From: Chitinophaga pinensis
Lineage (GTDB): Bacteria > Bacteroidota > Bacteroidia > Chitinophagales > Chitinophagaceae
Direction of reading: 5' to 3'
Assembly (NCBI GenBank): GCA_902167325.1
Contig: LR632930.1
Location: 1,488,001 to 1,552,000 of the forward strand
Length of the DNA stretch: 64,000 nucleotides
The notes beneath the pieces are model-generated. The model had not been told where the DNA came from. It worked only from the letters and a program-made list of their open reading frames with translations, and did not search any database. Positions 43,955 to 51,915 of the stretch are shown in pieces; position 1 is the first letter of the stretch; every line of letters starts with the position of its first letter. A program made the translations under genes and the position numbers.

Positions 43955-43982
43955 TGTTCAGTACGTTTTCTGTAAATGTAAG

Positions 43983-44019
43983 AAAAAACCGCTGACCCCG
44001 GCTCAAACCGGGGCCAACG
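43983..44019 (-). terminator. Terminator after the DUF1015 gene
   Basis: The inner stem CCCCGG/CCGGGG (43996-44001 and 44008-44013) with flanking CCG/CGG pairs is followed on the minus strand by six T residues (43988-43983). Confidence 0.85.
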
Positions 44020-44035
44020 GCGGATTTGTCGGGAA

Positions 44036-45271
44036 TCAGAATGTGTGGGTCAGCAGCCCGTCGCGCAGTTTGGGTTCAAACCAGGTGGATTTAGGGGGCA
44101 TTACATTACCGGAGTCAGCAATATCAAACAATTGCTGGATGGTAACGGGATACAGGGCAAAGGCCACGGCCATTTCACCGCTGTCTACCCTTTTCACCAG
44201 TTCGCCCAATCCACGGATGCCGCCAACGAAATCGATCCGCTTGTCGATCCGCGGGTCCTGGATGCCAAGGTGTTTGTCAAGCACATTGTTCTGGAGGATG
44301 GTTACATCGAGGATGCCGATAGGATCATGCGTGTAAGTGCCTTCGCGGGCTACGAGACGGTACCAGGTATGATCGAGGTACATGGAAAACTCGTGGAGCA
44401 TGGCCGGCTTTTGCTCGTGATGGCCAACGGCTTCCACGATAAAGTCGTATTCAAGGCGGGAAATGAGGTCTTCCTTGCTATGGCCATTCAGGTCTTTCAC
44501 AACACGGTTGTAGTCGAGAATCGCGAGCTGGCTGGCTGGGAAGATCGTGGTGAGGAAGTAGTTTATGGGATTATCCGTGGCTACATTTTCACCGCTGGCT
44601 TTCTGTACGAGAGCAGCAGAAGCGGCTCGGTGGTGGCCGTCAGCAATATAAGTAGCGGGTACCTGCGTGGCGAAGCGGTGAGTGATCTCATCCACAGCTG
44701 CGGCGTCTGCCACTACCCAGATGGTGTGGGCAATACCGTCGGCAGCTACGAAATCATAAACCGGGGTATTATGTTCCTGCCAGTGGGAGATGAGGGAGTT
44801 AAGTTCAGGCACATCGTTGTAGGCGAGGAATACATTACCGGTTTGTGCACGGGTGGCGGTGATGTGGTTAATGCGGTCCTGTTCCTTTTCCGGACGGGTG
44901 AACTCATGTTTTTTAATGATTCCGGTATTATAGTCGGCAATGGAGGATGCGCAAACGAGTCCTGTCTGGGAGCGACCGTCCATCACGAGTTTATAGATAT
45001 AATAAGCGGGAGATTCTTCCTGGAAAAGGGTGCCGTCTTCCTGCATTTTCCGCAGGTTTTCTGCTGCTTTGGCATATACGGGTGCGGAGTGGGTATCCGT
45101 TCCGGCCGGCAGATCGATCTCCGATTTGCTGACATGATAAAAGGAATGAGGGTTTCCGGCGGCTTCTTCGGCGGCTTCTTTAGCGTTGAGCACATCGTAG
45201 GGCCTGGCGGCTACTTCTTTGGCCAGTGCGGGTTGCGGACGCAGTGCCTGGAACGGTTTGATAATTGCCAT
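44036..45271 (-). CDS. DUF1015 family protein
   Basis: A 411-residue cytosolic protein of the widely conserved but uncharacterised DUF1015 family. Hallmarks are AIIKPFQALRPQPALAKEVAARPYDV at the start, the HEFTRPEKEQDRINH segment, and YIADGHHRAASA. In Bacteroidota and elsewhere it is often found near the serine-biosynthesis genes, and here serC lies directly upstream, with a terminator between. A function in this pathway is implied by context only. Confidence 0.88.
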   Translation of the reverse strand: MAIIKPFQALRPQPALAKEVAARPYDVLNAKEAAEEAAGNPHSFYHVSKSEIDLPAGTDTHSAPVYAKAAENLRKMQEDGTLFQEESPAYYIYKLVMDGRSQTGLVCASSIADYNTGIIKKHEFTRPEKEQDRINHITATRAQTGNVFLAYNDVPELNSLISHWQEHNTPVYDFVAADGIAHTIWVVADAAAVDEITHRFATQVPATYIADGHHRAASAALVQKASGENVATDNPINYFLTTIFPASQLAILDYNRVVKDLNGHSKEDLISRLEYDFIVEAVGHHEQKPAMLHEFSMYLDHTWYRLVAREGTYTHDPIGILDVTILQNNVLDKHLGIQDPRIDKRIDFVGGIRGLGELVKRVDSGEMAVAFALYPVTIQQLFDIADSGNVMPPKSTWFEPKLRDGLLTHTF

Positions 45272-45324
45272 GGATTCTAAGTTTACTGTTAGGAGGGGTA
45301 AAAGTAAGAAAAGGAGGGTAGGAA

Positions 45325-45359
45325 TAAAAAAGAGCGCCGCAGTAATCTGTGGCGCTCTT
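45325..45359 (-). terminator. Terminator after serC
   Basis: The stem AAGAGCGCC/GGCGCTCTT extended by GCA/TGT (one G-T wobble) is followed on the minus strand by six T residues. It lies between serC and the DUF1015 gene. Confidence 0.88.
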
Positions 45360-45398
45360 CGTATTTAAATATTTTCAATACTTCGGTATAGGGAAAGG

Positions 45399-46469
45399 TT
45401 ATGCTTTCTTGAGGGAGAAGAACTTCATGGCTTCTACCATAACTTCCACACTTTCGAGCGGGAGGGCGTTGTAAAGGGAAGCACGGAAGCCTCCGGACAG
45501 GCGATGGCCTTTAATGCCCACGATATCTTCTTTCTTGCAGAACTTGAGGAATTCATCTTCCAGCTCGGGCTTATCGATGGTGAAGGTGACGTTCATCTTG
45601 CTGCGGTCTTCTTTAGCTACATTCCCGCGGAAGAGCGGGTTATGGTCGATCTCGTCGTAAAGGAGTGCTGCTTTCTTATTGTTGATCTGCTCGATGGCTG
45701 CTACGCCACCCTGACCTTTGAGCCATCGGAGGGTGAGCATGGAGATGTATACGGCGAAAACGGGCGGTGTGTTAAGCATGGAGCCGTTTTCGATGTGGTT
45801 CTTGTAATTGAGGATGGAGGGGATCTGACGGGAGATCTTACCCAGCATACTTTTGCGGACAGCAACCATGGTAGCGCCTGCGGCACCCATGTTTTTCTGC
45901 ACGCCTGCATAGATAAGGGCAAAGCGGTTAAAGTCCATCTGACGGCTCAGTATATCGCTGCTCATATCTGCTACAACTGGTACATCCGTTTCGGGCATGG
46001 TGTGCCATTGGGTCCCGTAAATGGTGTTGTTGGTGGTGATATGGAGATATTTGGCCTGGGGGGCTACGGTATATAGTTTAGGGATGTGATTATAGTTCGC
46101 CTCTTTGGAGCTGGCGGCCACATCTACATAACCAAACAGTTTCGCCTCCTTGATGGCTTTGTTTGACCAAACGCCAGTATCGATATAGGAAGCAGTTTCG
46201 CCACTGTCCAGCAGATTCATGGGTACCTGCATAAACTGCATGGTAGCCCCTCCCTGCAGGAAGAGTACCTCGAAATCATCATCGAGCTGCATGAGCTCGC
46301 GGGTAAGGTTGCGGGCCTCCTCCATTACTGCCATAAAAGGTTCCGTTCTGTGCCCGATCTCCAGGATGGACATACCTGATCCTTCAAAATCGATGAGCGC
46401 TTTGCTGGCTTTGTACAGCACCTCATTGGGCAATACAGAAGGACCTGCATTAAAATTGTGCACCTTCAT
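45399..46469 (-). CDS. serC: Phosphoserine aminotransferase
   Basis: Converts 3-phosphohydroxypyruvate to phosphoserine (and acts in the pyridoxine pathway) using pyridoxal phosphate. The N-terminus KVHNFNAGPSVLP is the family signature. HRTEPFMAVMEEARNLTRELM and FLQGGATMQF follow. The PLP Lys is in the region YAGVQKNMGAAG. Length is 356 residues from the ATG at 46469. The open frame continues to 46604, but those 45 residues are not part of the family. Confidence 0.95.
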   Translation of the reverse strand: MKVHNFNAGPSVLPNEVLYKASKALIDFEGSGMSILEIGHRTEPFMAVMEEARNLTRELMQLDDDFEVLFLQGGATMQFMQVPMNLLDSGETASYIDTGVWSNKAIKEAKLFGYVDVAASSKEANYNHIPKLYTVAPQAKYLHITTNNTIYGTQWHTMPETDVPVVADMSSDILSRQMDFNRFALIYAGVQKNMGAAGATMVAVRKSMLGKISRQIPSILNYKNHIENGSMLNTPPVFAVYISMLTLRWLKGQGGVAAIEQINNKKAALLYDEIDHNPLFRGNVAKEDRSKMNVTFTIDKPELEDEFLKFCKKEDIVGIKGHRLSGGFRASLYNALPLESVEVMVEAMKFFSLKKA

Positions 46470-46835
46470 GTTGCGGTCTAAATTGTATACGGTTTCTTGT
46501 TCCACTTTAAATGGTTTTTCGAAGGAAAAGGTAAAAAATCTCGGTAAATGAACCGGAAGATTGGTCAGTGTAGGAGTGGTTAAAAATATCAGATGGAGAA
46601 CCAAAGATAATGTTTCTTTTTAGAAAACGTATTAGGGACACCTAAATATTTTAATGCCTTCAACACTGTACAGGCTTCCGTTTGGAGCGGGTTTTTGTGG
46701 TGCCTGCAGCTATGCTGAGGCATTGGGAACGAAGGGCTTGCCGGTGGGGAGATATACGCCCGAAGCAATGCCGCTGTGATACGGGATACAGATAGCCGGT
46801 GACGTTAATTGCTGCAGTGTTTCCGGGAAGGGCCG
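46470..46835. other. Intergenic region upstream of serC
   Basis: This 366-bp region holds no gene I can support. It must contain the serC promoter (minus strand). A 105-codon open frame (46660-46977, minus) runs into the next gene in another frame and shows no protein-like composition. Confidence 0.5.
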
Positions 46836-47816
46836 CTAGTGCCCGCGCCCGATAATACTCCCGGCGGCGGCTATACTGTCCAGCCGTTGATCTTCCTTTG
46901 CTTCCAGCTCCGGAAAAGTGAGGGCTGCCAGGTGTGCGAGTGGTGGCTGTCCTGCATCGGCCCAGGCGGTGTACCAACAGGCTGCAACGGCGGCAATGGC
47001 TCCCCGCATTCTGCTTTCCACCATATCCCCGAGGAGGTCCTGATAGGCGGTGGTGTACCCGGTGCTGTATTGCCGCACCAGTTTACCGTTCCGCAGTTCC
47101 CAGGCGTACCGTCCGCTGGCGGGGTAGGTTTTCGTGAGCATCCGCTCCTTTTCCAGCACCTGCCAGGATGCCGCTGCGCTTTCCAGTATGGCTGTCCAGA
47201 AGAAGGAAGTGCAGTCAGGGATGTAGGCCGCACGTCCGGTCCAGAAATCAAAACGGCTGTCGGCAAAAAGCTCCGGAATGCGGGACTCCCACAATCCATG
47301 AATGCCGTGCTGGCCGCTTAGCTGGCCGTTGTGATTGGAATTGGTGTGAAGAGGCACATAGGCATCACCAATGTAGTGCCCCAGTTCTGCTGCTGTTCGC
47401 AGTGCCTGAAGACCGTTGCCCTGCCGGAATGCTTCTGTAAGCCGGTATTGCATCCGCTCCAGGTGCCATGGGAGTATGCCATGGTGGGAAAGGGAATCTT
47501 CCCCGTACCGGGCAACTGCCTCCCGCCAGCTGCGTGGCAATGTGGGAAATGGGGGAACACCATAATGGTCGATGTCGATATAGTGCCGCGGCCCTTCGCC
47601 GGCTACCATGTAACGCCTTTTGTCCGGCGTGGTGGAATGCCTGATAATATATGCCAGATGGGGTTTAAAGAACACCAGCATCTCCGGAGGCAGGGAAAAG
47701 ACCGCTATCCGGTTTATCCGTTCATGCCCGAAGAAGCCCCAGCTCCGGGCGCTTCCTGTAATACAGCAGCAAGCCAGGGTAAGCATTGCAGCGCGCATCT
47801 TTTTGGAATACTTCAT
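46836..47816 (-). CDS. Secreted Zn-dependent phospholipase C/S1-P1-like protein
   Basis: A 326-residue exported protein. The signal peptide ends in ARSWGFFGHE, leaving Trp near the mature N-terminus, where the Bacillus phospholipase C and S1/P1 nuclease folds use Trp1 as a zinc ligand. Further ligands are visible: H in FGHERIN, D/H in HYIDIDHYG, and ELGHYIGDAYVPLHT..N.NGQ...GIHGLWESRIPE. The family is all-helical with three zinc ions. Phospholipase versus nuclease activity cannot be told from the sequence. The start is the ATG at 47816. Confidence 0.8.
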   Translation of the reverse strand: MKYSKKMRAAMLTLACCCITGSARSWGFFGHERINRIAVFSLPPEMLVFFKPHLAYIIRHSTTPDKRRYMVAGEGPRHYIDIDHYGVPPFPTLPRSWREAVARYGEDSLSHHGILPWHLERMQYRLTEAFRQGNGLQALRTAAELGHYIGDAYVPLHTNSNHNGQLSGQHGIHGLWESRIPELFADSRFDFWTGRAAYIPDCTSFFWTAILESAAASWQVLEKERMLTKTYPASGRYAWELRNGKLVRQYSTGYTTAYQDLLGDMVESRMRGAIAAVAACWYTAWADAGQPPLAHLAALTFPELEAKEDQRLDSIAAAGSIIGRGH

Positions 47817-47908
47817 ACAGTTTGTTTCCTGCAATGTAATCCGCTCCGATATGTAAAGAACTCAAATTAACGATACGTTTCTCAGTCCGGGAAGAGCATT
47901 TCTCCGAA

Positions 47909-48568
47909 TTAGTGAGATTCGGGCTTCTCCTGTGTTGCAACCGGTGCAGCAGGCAGCTCTGTAATATGGGTAACACCTCCTGAAACGGCAAACTTCATGG
48001 CTTCACCCGCCGATACATTCGTAAGGGGCCGTACTTTTTCCTGTTTAACGATGAACACCTTACCCGTGATCGCATAAGCATGAGGTACATACACTGCCAT
48101 AAAGCCTTCCAGCCCCAGCGCCCGTACATCTTCCTGCGTAATGAACCCCATTTCCCACACATCCTCACCATAAACATTCACCAGTACCGGATGGTCGAAT
48201 TTCTTCTTCTCTCCCACAAAGGCATCAAATACATCCTTCACGGAAGAATAGATGTATTTAATAAATGGTGTCCGCTCCAGTATATGATCGAACATGTCGA
48301 TCAGCCGGCCAATAATGAAAGAGGAACTCAGATAACCTACAAATATTATGAATATCAATACGATAGCGAACCCAACGCCTTTATAGCGCAGGAAGTTCAT
48401 AGGATGATCTTCCGGGATGAGATCGCGCGGCAGCAGGTTATCTATAGTGATAAAGCCCCAGTACAGCGTAAAGGCCGTGATTCCGATGGGTGCCAGGATC
48501 AGCAACCCCTGGAAGAAATACCGCAGTACCCGCGACAGCAATACCCTGAATTTCAGCTTTGGAGACAT
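47909..48568 (-). CDS. DUF502 family membrane protein
   Basis: A 219-residue inner-membrane protein with two helices (FFQGLLILAPIGITAFTLYWGF and GFAIVLIFIIFVGYLSSSFIIG) and a C-terminal cytosolic domain with the family motifs TPFIKYIYSSVKDVFDAF and VYVPHAYAITGKVFIV. The family is conserved in bacteria but functionally undefined. Starts at the ATG at 48568; the frame extends to 48610. Confidence 0.85.
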   Translation of the reverse strand: MSPKLKFRVLLSRVLRYFFQGLLILAPIGITAFTLYWGFITIDNLLPRDLIPEDHPMNFLRYKGVGFAIVLIFIIFVGYLSSSFIIGRLIDMFDHILERTPFIKYIYSSVKDVFDAFVGEKKKFDHPVLVNVYGEDVWEMGFITQEDVRALGLEGFMAVYVPHAYAITGKVFIVKQEKVRPLTNVSAGEAMKFAVSGGVTHITELPAAPVATQEKPESH

Positions 48569-48678
48569 GTTTTCGGTTTGAAAGGGCAAAGTTACGCCAT
48601 AAAACCGCATCGGGTCCTCAATAAAGCCGGTAAATCCTGTGATGAACCCCGTTCGTCATATTATGCCATAAATACTTG

Positions 48679-48717
48679 ATGGAAACTTTGGAGGTTTAAA
48701 TAGTTTCCATAGTTTTG
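48679..48717 (+). promoter_or_regulatory. TetR-operon promoter overlapped by an inverted repeat
   Basis: TTTG (48687-48690), 19 bp, TAGTTTTG (48710-48717): an exact Bacteroidota promoter. A perfect inverted repeat ATGGAAACT (48679-48687) and AGTTTCCAT (48702-48710), 14 bp apart, spans the -33 to -7 interval. It fits a TetR operator for autoregulation and control of the efflux operon. Confidence 0.75.
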
Positions 48718-48756
48718 TGCGTGTAATTCAATTCGCCCCCTTTTTATCAAAAACCA

Positions 48757-49368
48757 ATGGAAGTTCAAGAACGAATCCTGGATACAGCGTTCAACATGTT
48801 CCGGCAGTATGGCACCCGCTCCATTACGATGGACGATATCGCCAACCGCATGGGCATATCCAAAAAAACGCTGTATGCGCACTTCGCCGATAAAAGCGAC
48901 CTGGTACTCAATGTGATGAGCCGCCACCTCGGCCTCATCGAAGAGGAATGTATCGCAAGCCGGCAGAATAGTGCCGATGCAATCGGGGAATTGTTTCTGG
49001 TCATTAAGATGATGGAAGATAAATTCCGGAACATGAACCCGGTAGTGATGATGGACCTCCAGAAATTCCATTCCAAAGCATTTCAGCTCTTTGAGCAGCA
49101 TAAAAATGTGTTCATGGTACGGACGATCCGTGAAAACCTGGAGCGGGGTATCCGGGAAGGATTTTACCGGCCAGACCTTGACCTGGACATTCTCAGCGCC
49201 TTCCGCGCCGCGTCGTCCCTTTTCTGTTTCCAGCCCGAACTGTTCCCCATGAACGGTTATGATATGTCGAAGGTGCAGCGCGTGCTGCTGGAACATTTCC
49301 TGTACGGGGTAGCCTCGCTGAAAGGCTACCAGCTGATCGACCAGTATAAATCGAAAGATAACCAGTAA
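48757..49368 (+). CDS. TetR/AcrR-family regulator
   Basis: A 203-residue regulator with N-terminal helix-turn-helix (RSITMDDIANRMGISKKTLYAHFADKSDL) and a helical ligand-binding C-terminal domain. It is the first gene of a TetR-TolC-adaptor-RND operon and probably represses it in the absence of a toxic ligand. The overlapping inverted repeat at 48679-48710 is its likely binding site. Confidence 0.92.
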   Translation: MEVQERILDTAFNMFRQYGTRSITMDDIANRMGISKKTLYAHFADKSDLVLNVMSRHLGLIEEECIASRQNSADAIGELFLVIKMMEDKFRNMNPVVMMDLQKFHSKAFQLFEQHKNVFMVRTIRENLERGIREGFYRPDLDLDILSAFRAASSLFCFQPELFPMNGYDMSKVQRVLLEHFLYGVASLKGYQLIDQYKSKDNQ

Positions 49369-49382
49369 TAAATCAATGATCT

Positions 49383-50747
49383 ATGCATTTTAAATGGAAA
49401 CTCGCTGTCCTCGCGGGCACGATGTTGCATGTTTTAACCTGTGCCCATGCGCAGCAGCAGCCGGCACCCTCGCCGGAAACGTTGCGGTTCTCTGTGCAGG
49501 ACGCCATATCTTATGCGCTCTCCCATCAGTACGACATTCGTAATGCAAAGCTGGACGAGCTCAACCAGCTTGCGGTTAATCGCGAAGTGAGCGGCCTCGC
49601 CCTGCCGCAGGTAAGCGGCACGGGGCTGTTCCAGCATAATCCTGTTATCCAGAAGCAGCTGGTAGATATCAGCAACTTCGATCCCAACGCCCCTAAAGGG
49701 ACAACAGTCCCCATCGCATTCGGGCTGGCCTATAACGTATTGGGTCAGGTGGATGTAAACCAGACCCTCTTCGACCCCAGCGTGCTGGTAGCCCTGCAGG
49801 CCCGTAAAACCCTCGAAGTGCTTGCCCGTAAAGGAGTAGAGTATTCCGAGACTGAAGTGAAGGCTGCGGTGTACAAGGCGTACTTCAACGTAGTGGCTGC
49901 AGATAAGGCCCTCGTTATTCTGGACTCCAATCAGGTACGTCTCAAATCCATGCTTAACGAAACACGTGAGATCTACAAGAACGGACTTGTCGAAAAACTG
50001 GATGTAGACCGCCTTGTAGTACAGGTAAACAACCTGGAATCACAAGTAACCCGCCTCCGGGAAATCCGCGAAGTGGGTATTGCCGCTCTGAAGTTCCAGA
50101 TCGGCATGCCGGTAAAACAGCCGCTGCAGCTTACGGATACGCTGGGTAACAATTCTCTGAAAGCCGATATTCAGGGGCAGGATGGCTTTAGCTACCAGAA
50201 CCGTGTCGAATACCAACTGCTGGAAACCCGCCGCCAGGCCAATGAGTATAACCTGAAAAGGTACCGCCTGTCTGCCTGGCCTTCACTGTACCTCTTCGGG
50301 CAGGGTGGTGCTTCCCGTGCGTCAGGTAAATTCGACTACTTCTCCTCCCAGAGCTGGTATGGTTATGTGTCTTACGGCCTTAACCTGAAAGTGCCCATCT
50401 TTACAGGGTTCCAACGCCTCCGCAAAGTAGACCAGGCGCTGATCGCCGTGAAGAAGAACGATATCGATCTCGAAAAACTCCGTGGTTCCATTGACCTGGA
50501 ACAGGCTAATTCTGTCACCAGTCTTAGAAATAACATTTCCACACTCAGCAATGAAGAAGAAAATATGCAGCTGGCAAAGGAAGTATTTGAAACAACCATG
50601 ATCAAGTATCGCGAAGGCGTAGGTTCCAGCGTGGAAATGATCAATGCCGAATCGGCCCTGCTGGTTGCACAGAATAACTACTTCACTGCCCTCTTCAATG
50701 TGATTGTGGCAAGAGTAGATTACCTGAAAGCATACGGAAAACTCTAA
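49383..50747 (+). CDS. TolC-family outer-membrane efflux protein
   Basis: Forms the outer-membrane channel of the RND pump encoded downstream. A signal peptide ends near CAHAQQ. Two OEP repeats are seen, beginning with LRFSVQDAISYALSHQYDIRNAKL and again after about 200 residues with the Tyr/Asn-rich YQLLETRRQANEYNL. Coiled-coil helices dominate. At 454 residues it is normal. It is 14 bp after the tetR gene. Confidence 0.92.
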   Translation: MHFKWKLAVLAGTMLHVLTCAHAQQQPAPSPETLRFSVQDAISYALSHQYDIRNAKLDELNQLAVNREVSGLALPQVSGTGLFQHNPVIQKQLVDISNFDPNAPKGTTVPIAFGLAYNVLGQVDVNQTLFDPSVLVALQARKTLEVLARKGVEYSETEVKAAVYKAYFNVVAADKALVILDSNQVRLKSMLNETREIYKNGLVEKLDVDRLVVQVNNLESQVTRLREIREVGIAALKFQIGMPVKQPLQLTDTLGNNSLKADIQGQDGFSYQNRVEYQLLETRRQANEYNLKRYRLSAWPSLYLFGQGGASRASGKFDYFSSQSWYGYVSYGLNLKVPIFTGFQRLRKVDQALIAVKKNDIDLEKLRGSIDLEQANSVTSLRNNISTLSNEEENMQLAKEVFETTMIKYREGVGSSVEMINAESALLVAQNNYFTALFNVIVARVDYLKAYGKL

Positions 50748-50780
50748 CCTTCAACTTTATCTCCCAAAAATCAACATAAA

Positions 50781-51890
50781 ATGAATAAAAGATATTTCGT
50801 TCTTCCGCTGATCTCCCTGATGATTGCCTGCGGCGGCGGAGAAGAAAAGAAAGCGGACAAGCTCGCCCGTCTCAAACAGGAGAAAGCTAAACTGGACGCA
50901 GAGATCAAAACAATTGAAAAAGATCTCAAAGCCGGCGATTCCACTGCCGTTAAAACCAAGACGGTGACAATCGCCGATGTACAAACTACTGTTTTTGAAC
51001 ATTTCATCGATATCCAGGGAGATGTGGACGCTCGTGAAAACGTACAGGTATCTGCACAATCGCCCGGCATCATCAAGGCCATCCTCGTTCGCGAAGGACA
51101 AACTGTCAGCAAAGGCCAGACGCTGGCGCAGGTAGATGATCAGGTGATGCGCTCCAACCTCGCCCAGCTTCAAACGCAGCTGGACCTCGCTACCACCCTT
51201 TACGACAAACAGGCGAACCTCTGGCGCCAGAAAATAGGTTCCGAAGTGCAATATCTCACCGCCAAATCTCAAAAGGAATCACTGGAGAAGAACATCGCAA
51301 CGATGAGAGATCAGATCAACCTCACCCGCATCATTTCTCCCATCAATGGTACGGTAGACCAGGTGATCGCCAAGATCGGTGATGCAGCATCTCCCGGCAT
51401 GCCAGCCTTCCGGGTAGTGAATGTATCCAACCTGCGGGTAGTGGCCAACGTAGCGGAAGCTTTCGCCGGAAAGGTTACAACGGGTGACGAAGTGGAAGTG
51501 ACTTTCCCCGATATTCAAAAGTCCTTCCGTACGAAGATCGGTTTTGCATCCCGCACCATTGATCCCCTCAGCCGTACAATCCGTGTAGAGATTCCTGTTT
51601 CCGGCAATAAGGATTTGCATCCCAACATGCTGGCGCAGATCCGGATTGTGGACTACCGCGCCAATGATGCGGTGGTGGTACCGGTTAACGTGATTCAGTA
51701 CTCTCTCGGCAAACCTTACGTGCTGACGGTAAAAGGCTCGGGCGATAAAATACAGGCCTCCCGCTCCTACATCGAACTGGGACGGACCTATAACGATAAA
51801 GCAGAAATCAAATCCGGACTCAATACCGGGGATAAGATTATTACCACCGGCTTCCAGGGCCTGAACGACAACGACTTTATCAAGCTGTAA
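50781..51890 (+). CDS. RND-pump periplasmic adaptor lipoprotein (HlyD/MFP family)
   Basis: Links the RND pump to TolC. The lipobox is MIACG. A charged coiled-coil (DKLARLKQEKAKLDAEIKTIEKDL) precedes the lipoyl-like domain (VQVSAQSPGIIKAILVREGQTVSKGQTLAQVDD) and its second half (ISPINGTVDQVIAKIGDAASPG). A beta-barrel domain follows. Length 369 residues. It lies 33 bp after the TolC gene. Confidence 0.92.
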   Translation: MNKRYFVLPLISLMIACGGGEEKKADKLARLKQEKAKLDAEIKTIEKDLKAGDSTAVKTKTVTIADVQTTVFEHFIDIQGDVDARENVQVSAQSPGIIKAILVREGQTVSKGQTLAQVDDQVMRSNLAQLQTQLDLATTLYDKQANLWRQKIGSEVQYLTAKSQKESLEKNIATMRDQINLTRIISPINGTVDQVIAKIGDAASPGMPAFRVVNVSNLRVVANVAEAFAGKVTTGDEVEVTFPDIQKSFRTKIGFASRTIDPLSRTIRVEIPVSGNKDLHPNMLAQIRIVDYRANDAVVVPVNVIQYSLGKPYVLTVKGSGDKIQASRSYIELGRTYNDKAEIKSGLNTGDKIITTGFQGLNDNDFIKL

Positions 51891-51915
51891 CCGGCCAACT
51901 TTAAAAAATTAACCG

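Noticed and set aside
44045..45280. 411-codon plus-strand open frame antisense to the DUF1015 gene
   Set aside because: It mirrors the DUF1015 gene, whose protein has clear family motifs. The antisense product has no recognisable domain.
46660..46977. 105-codon minus-strand frame upstream of serC
   Set aside because: It overlaps the phospholipase-like gene in another frame and has basic, low-quality composition.
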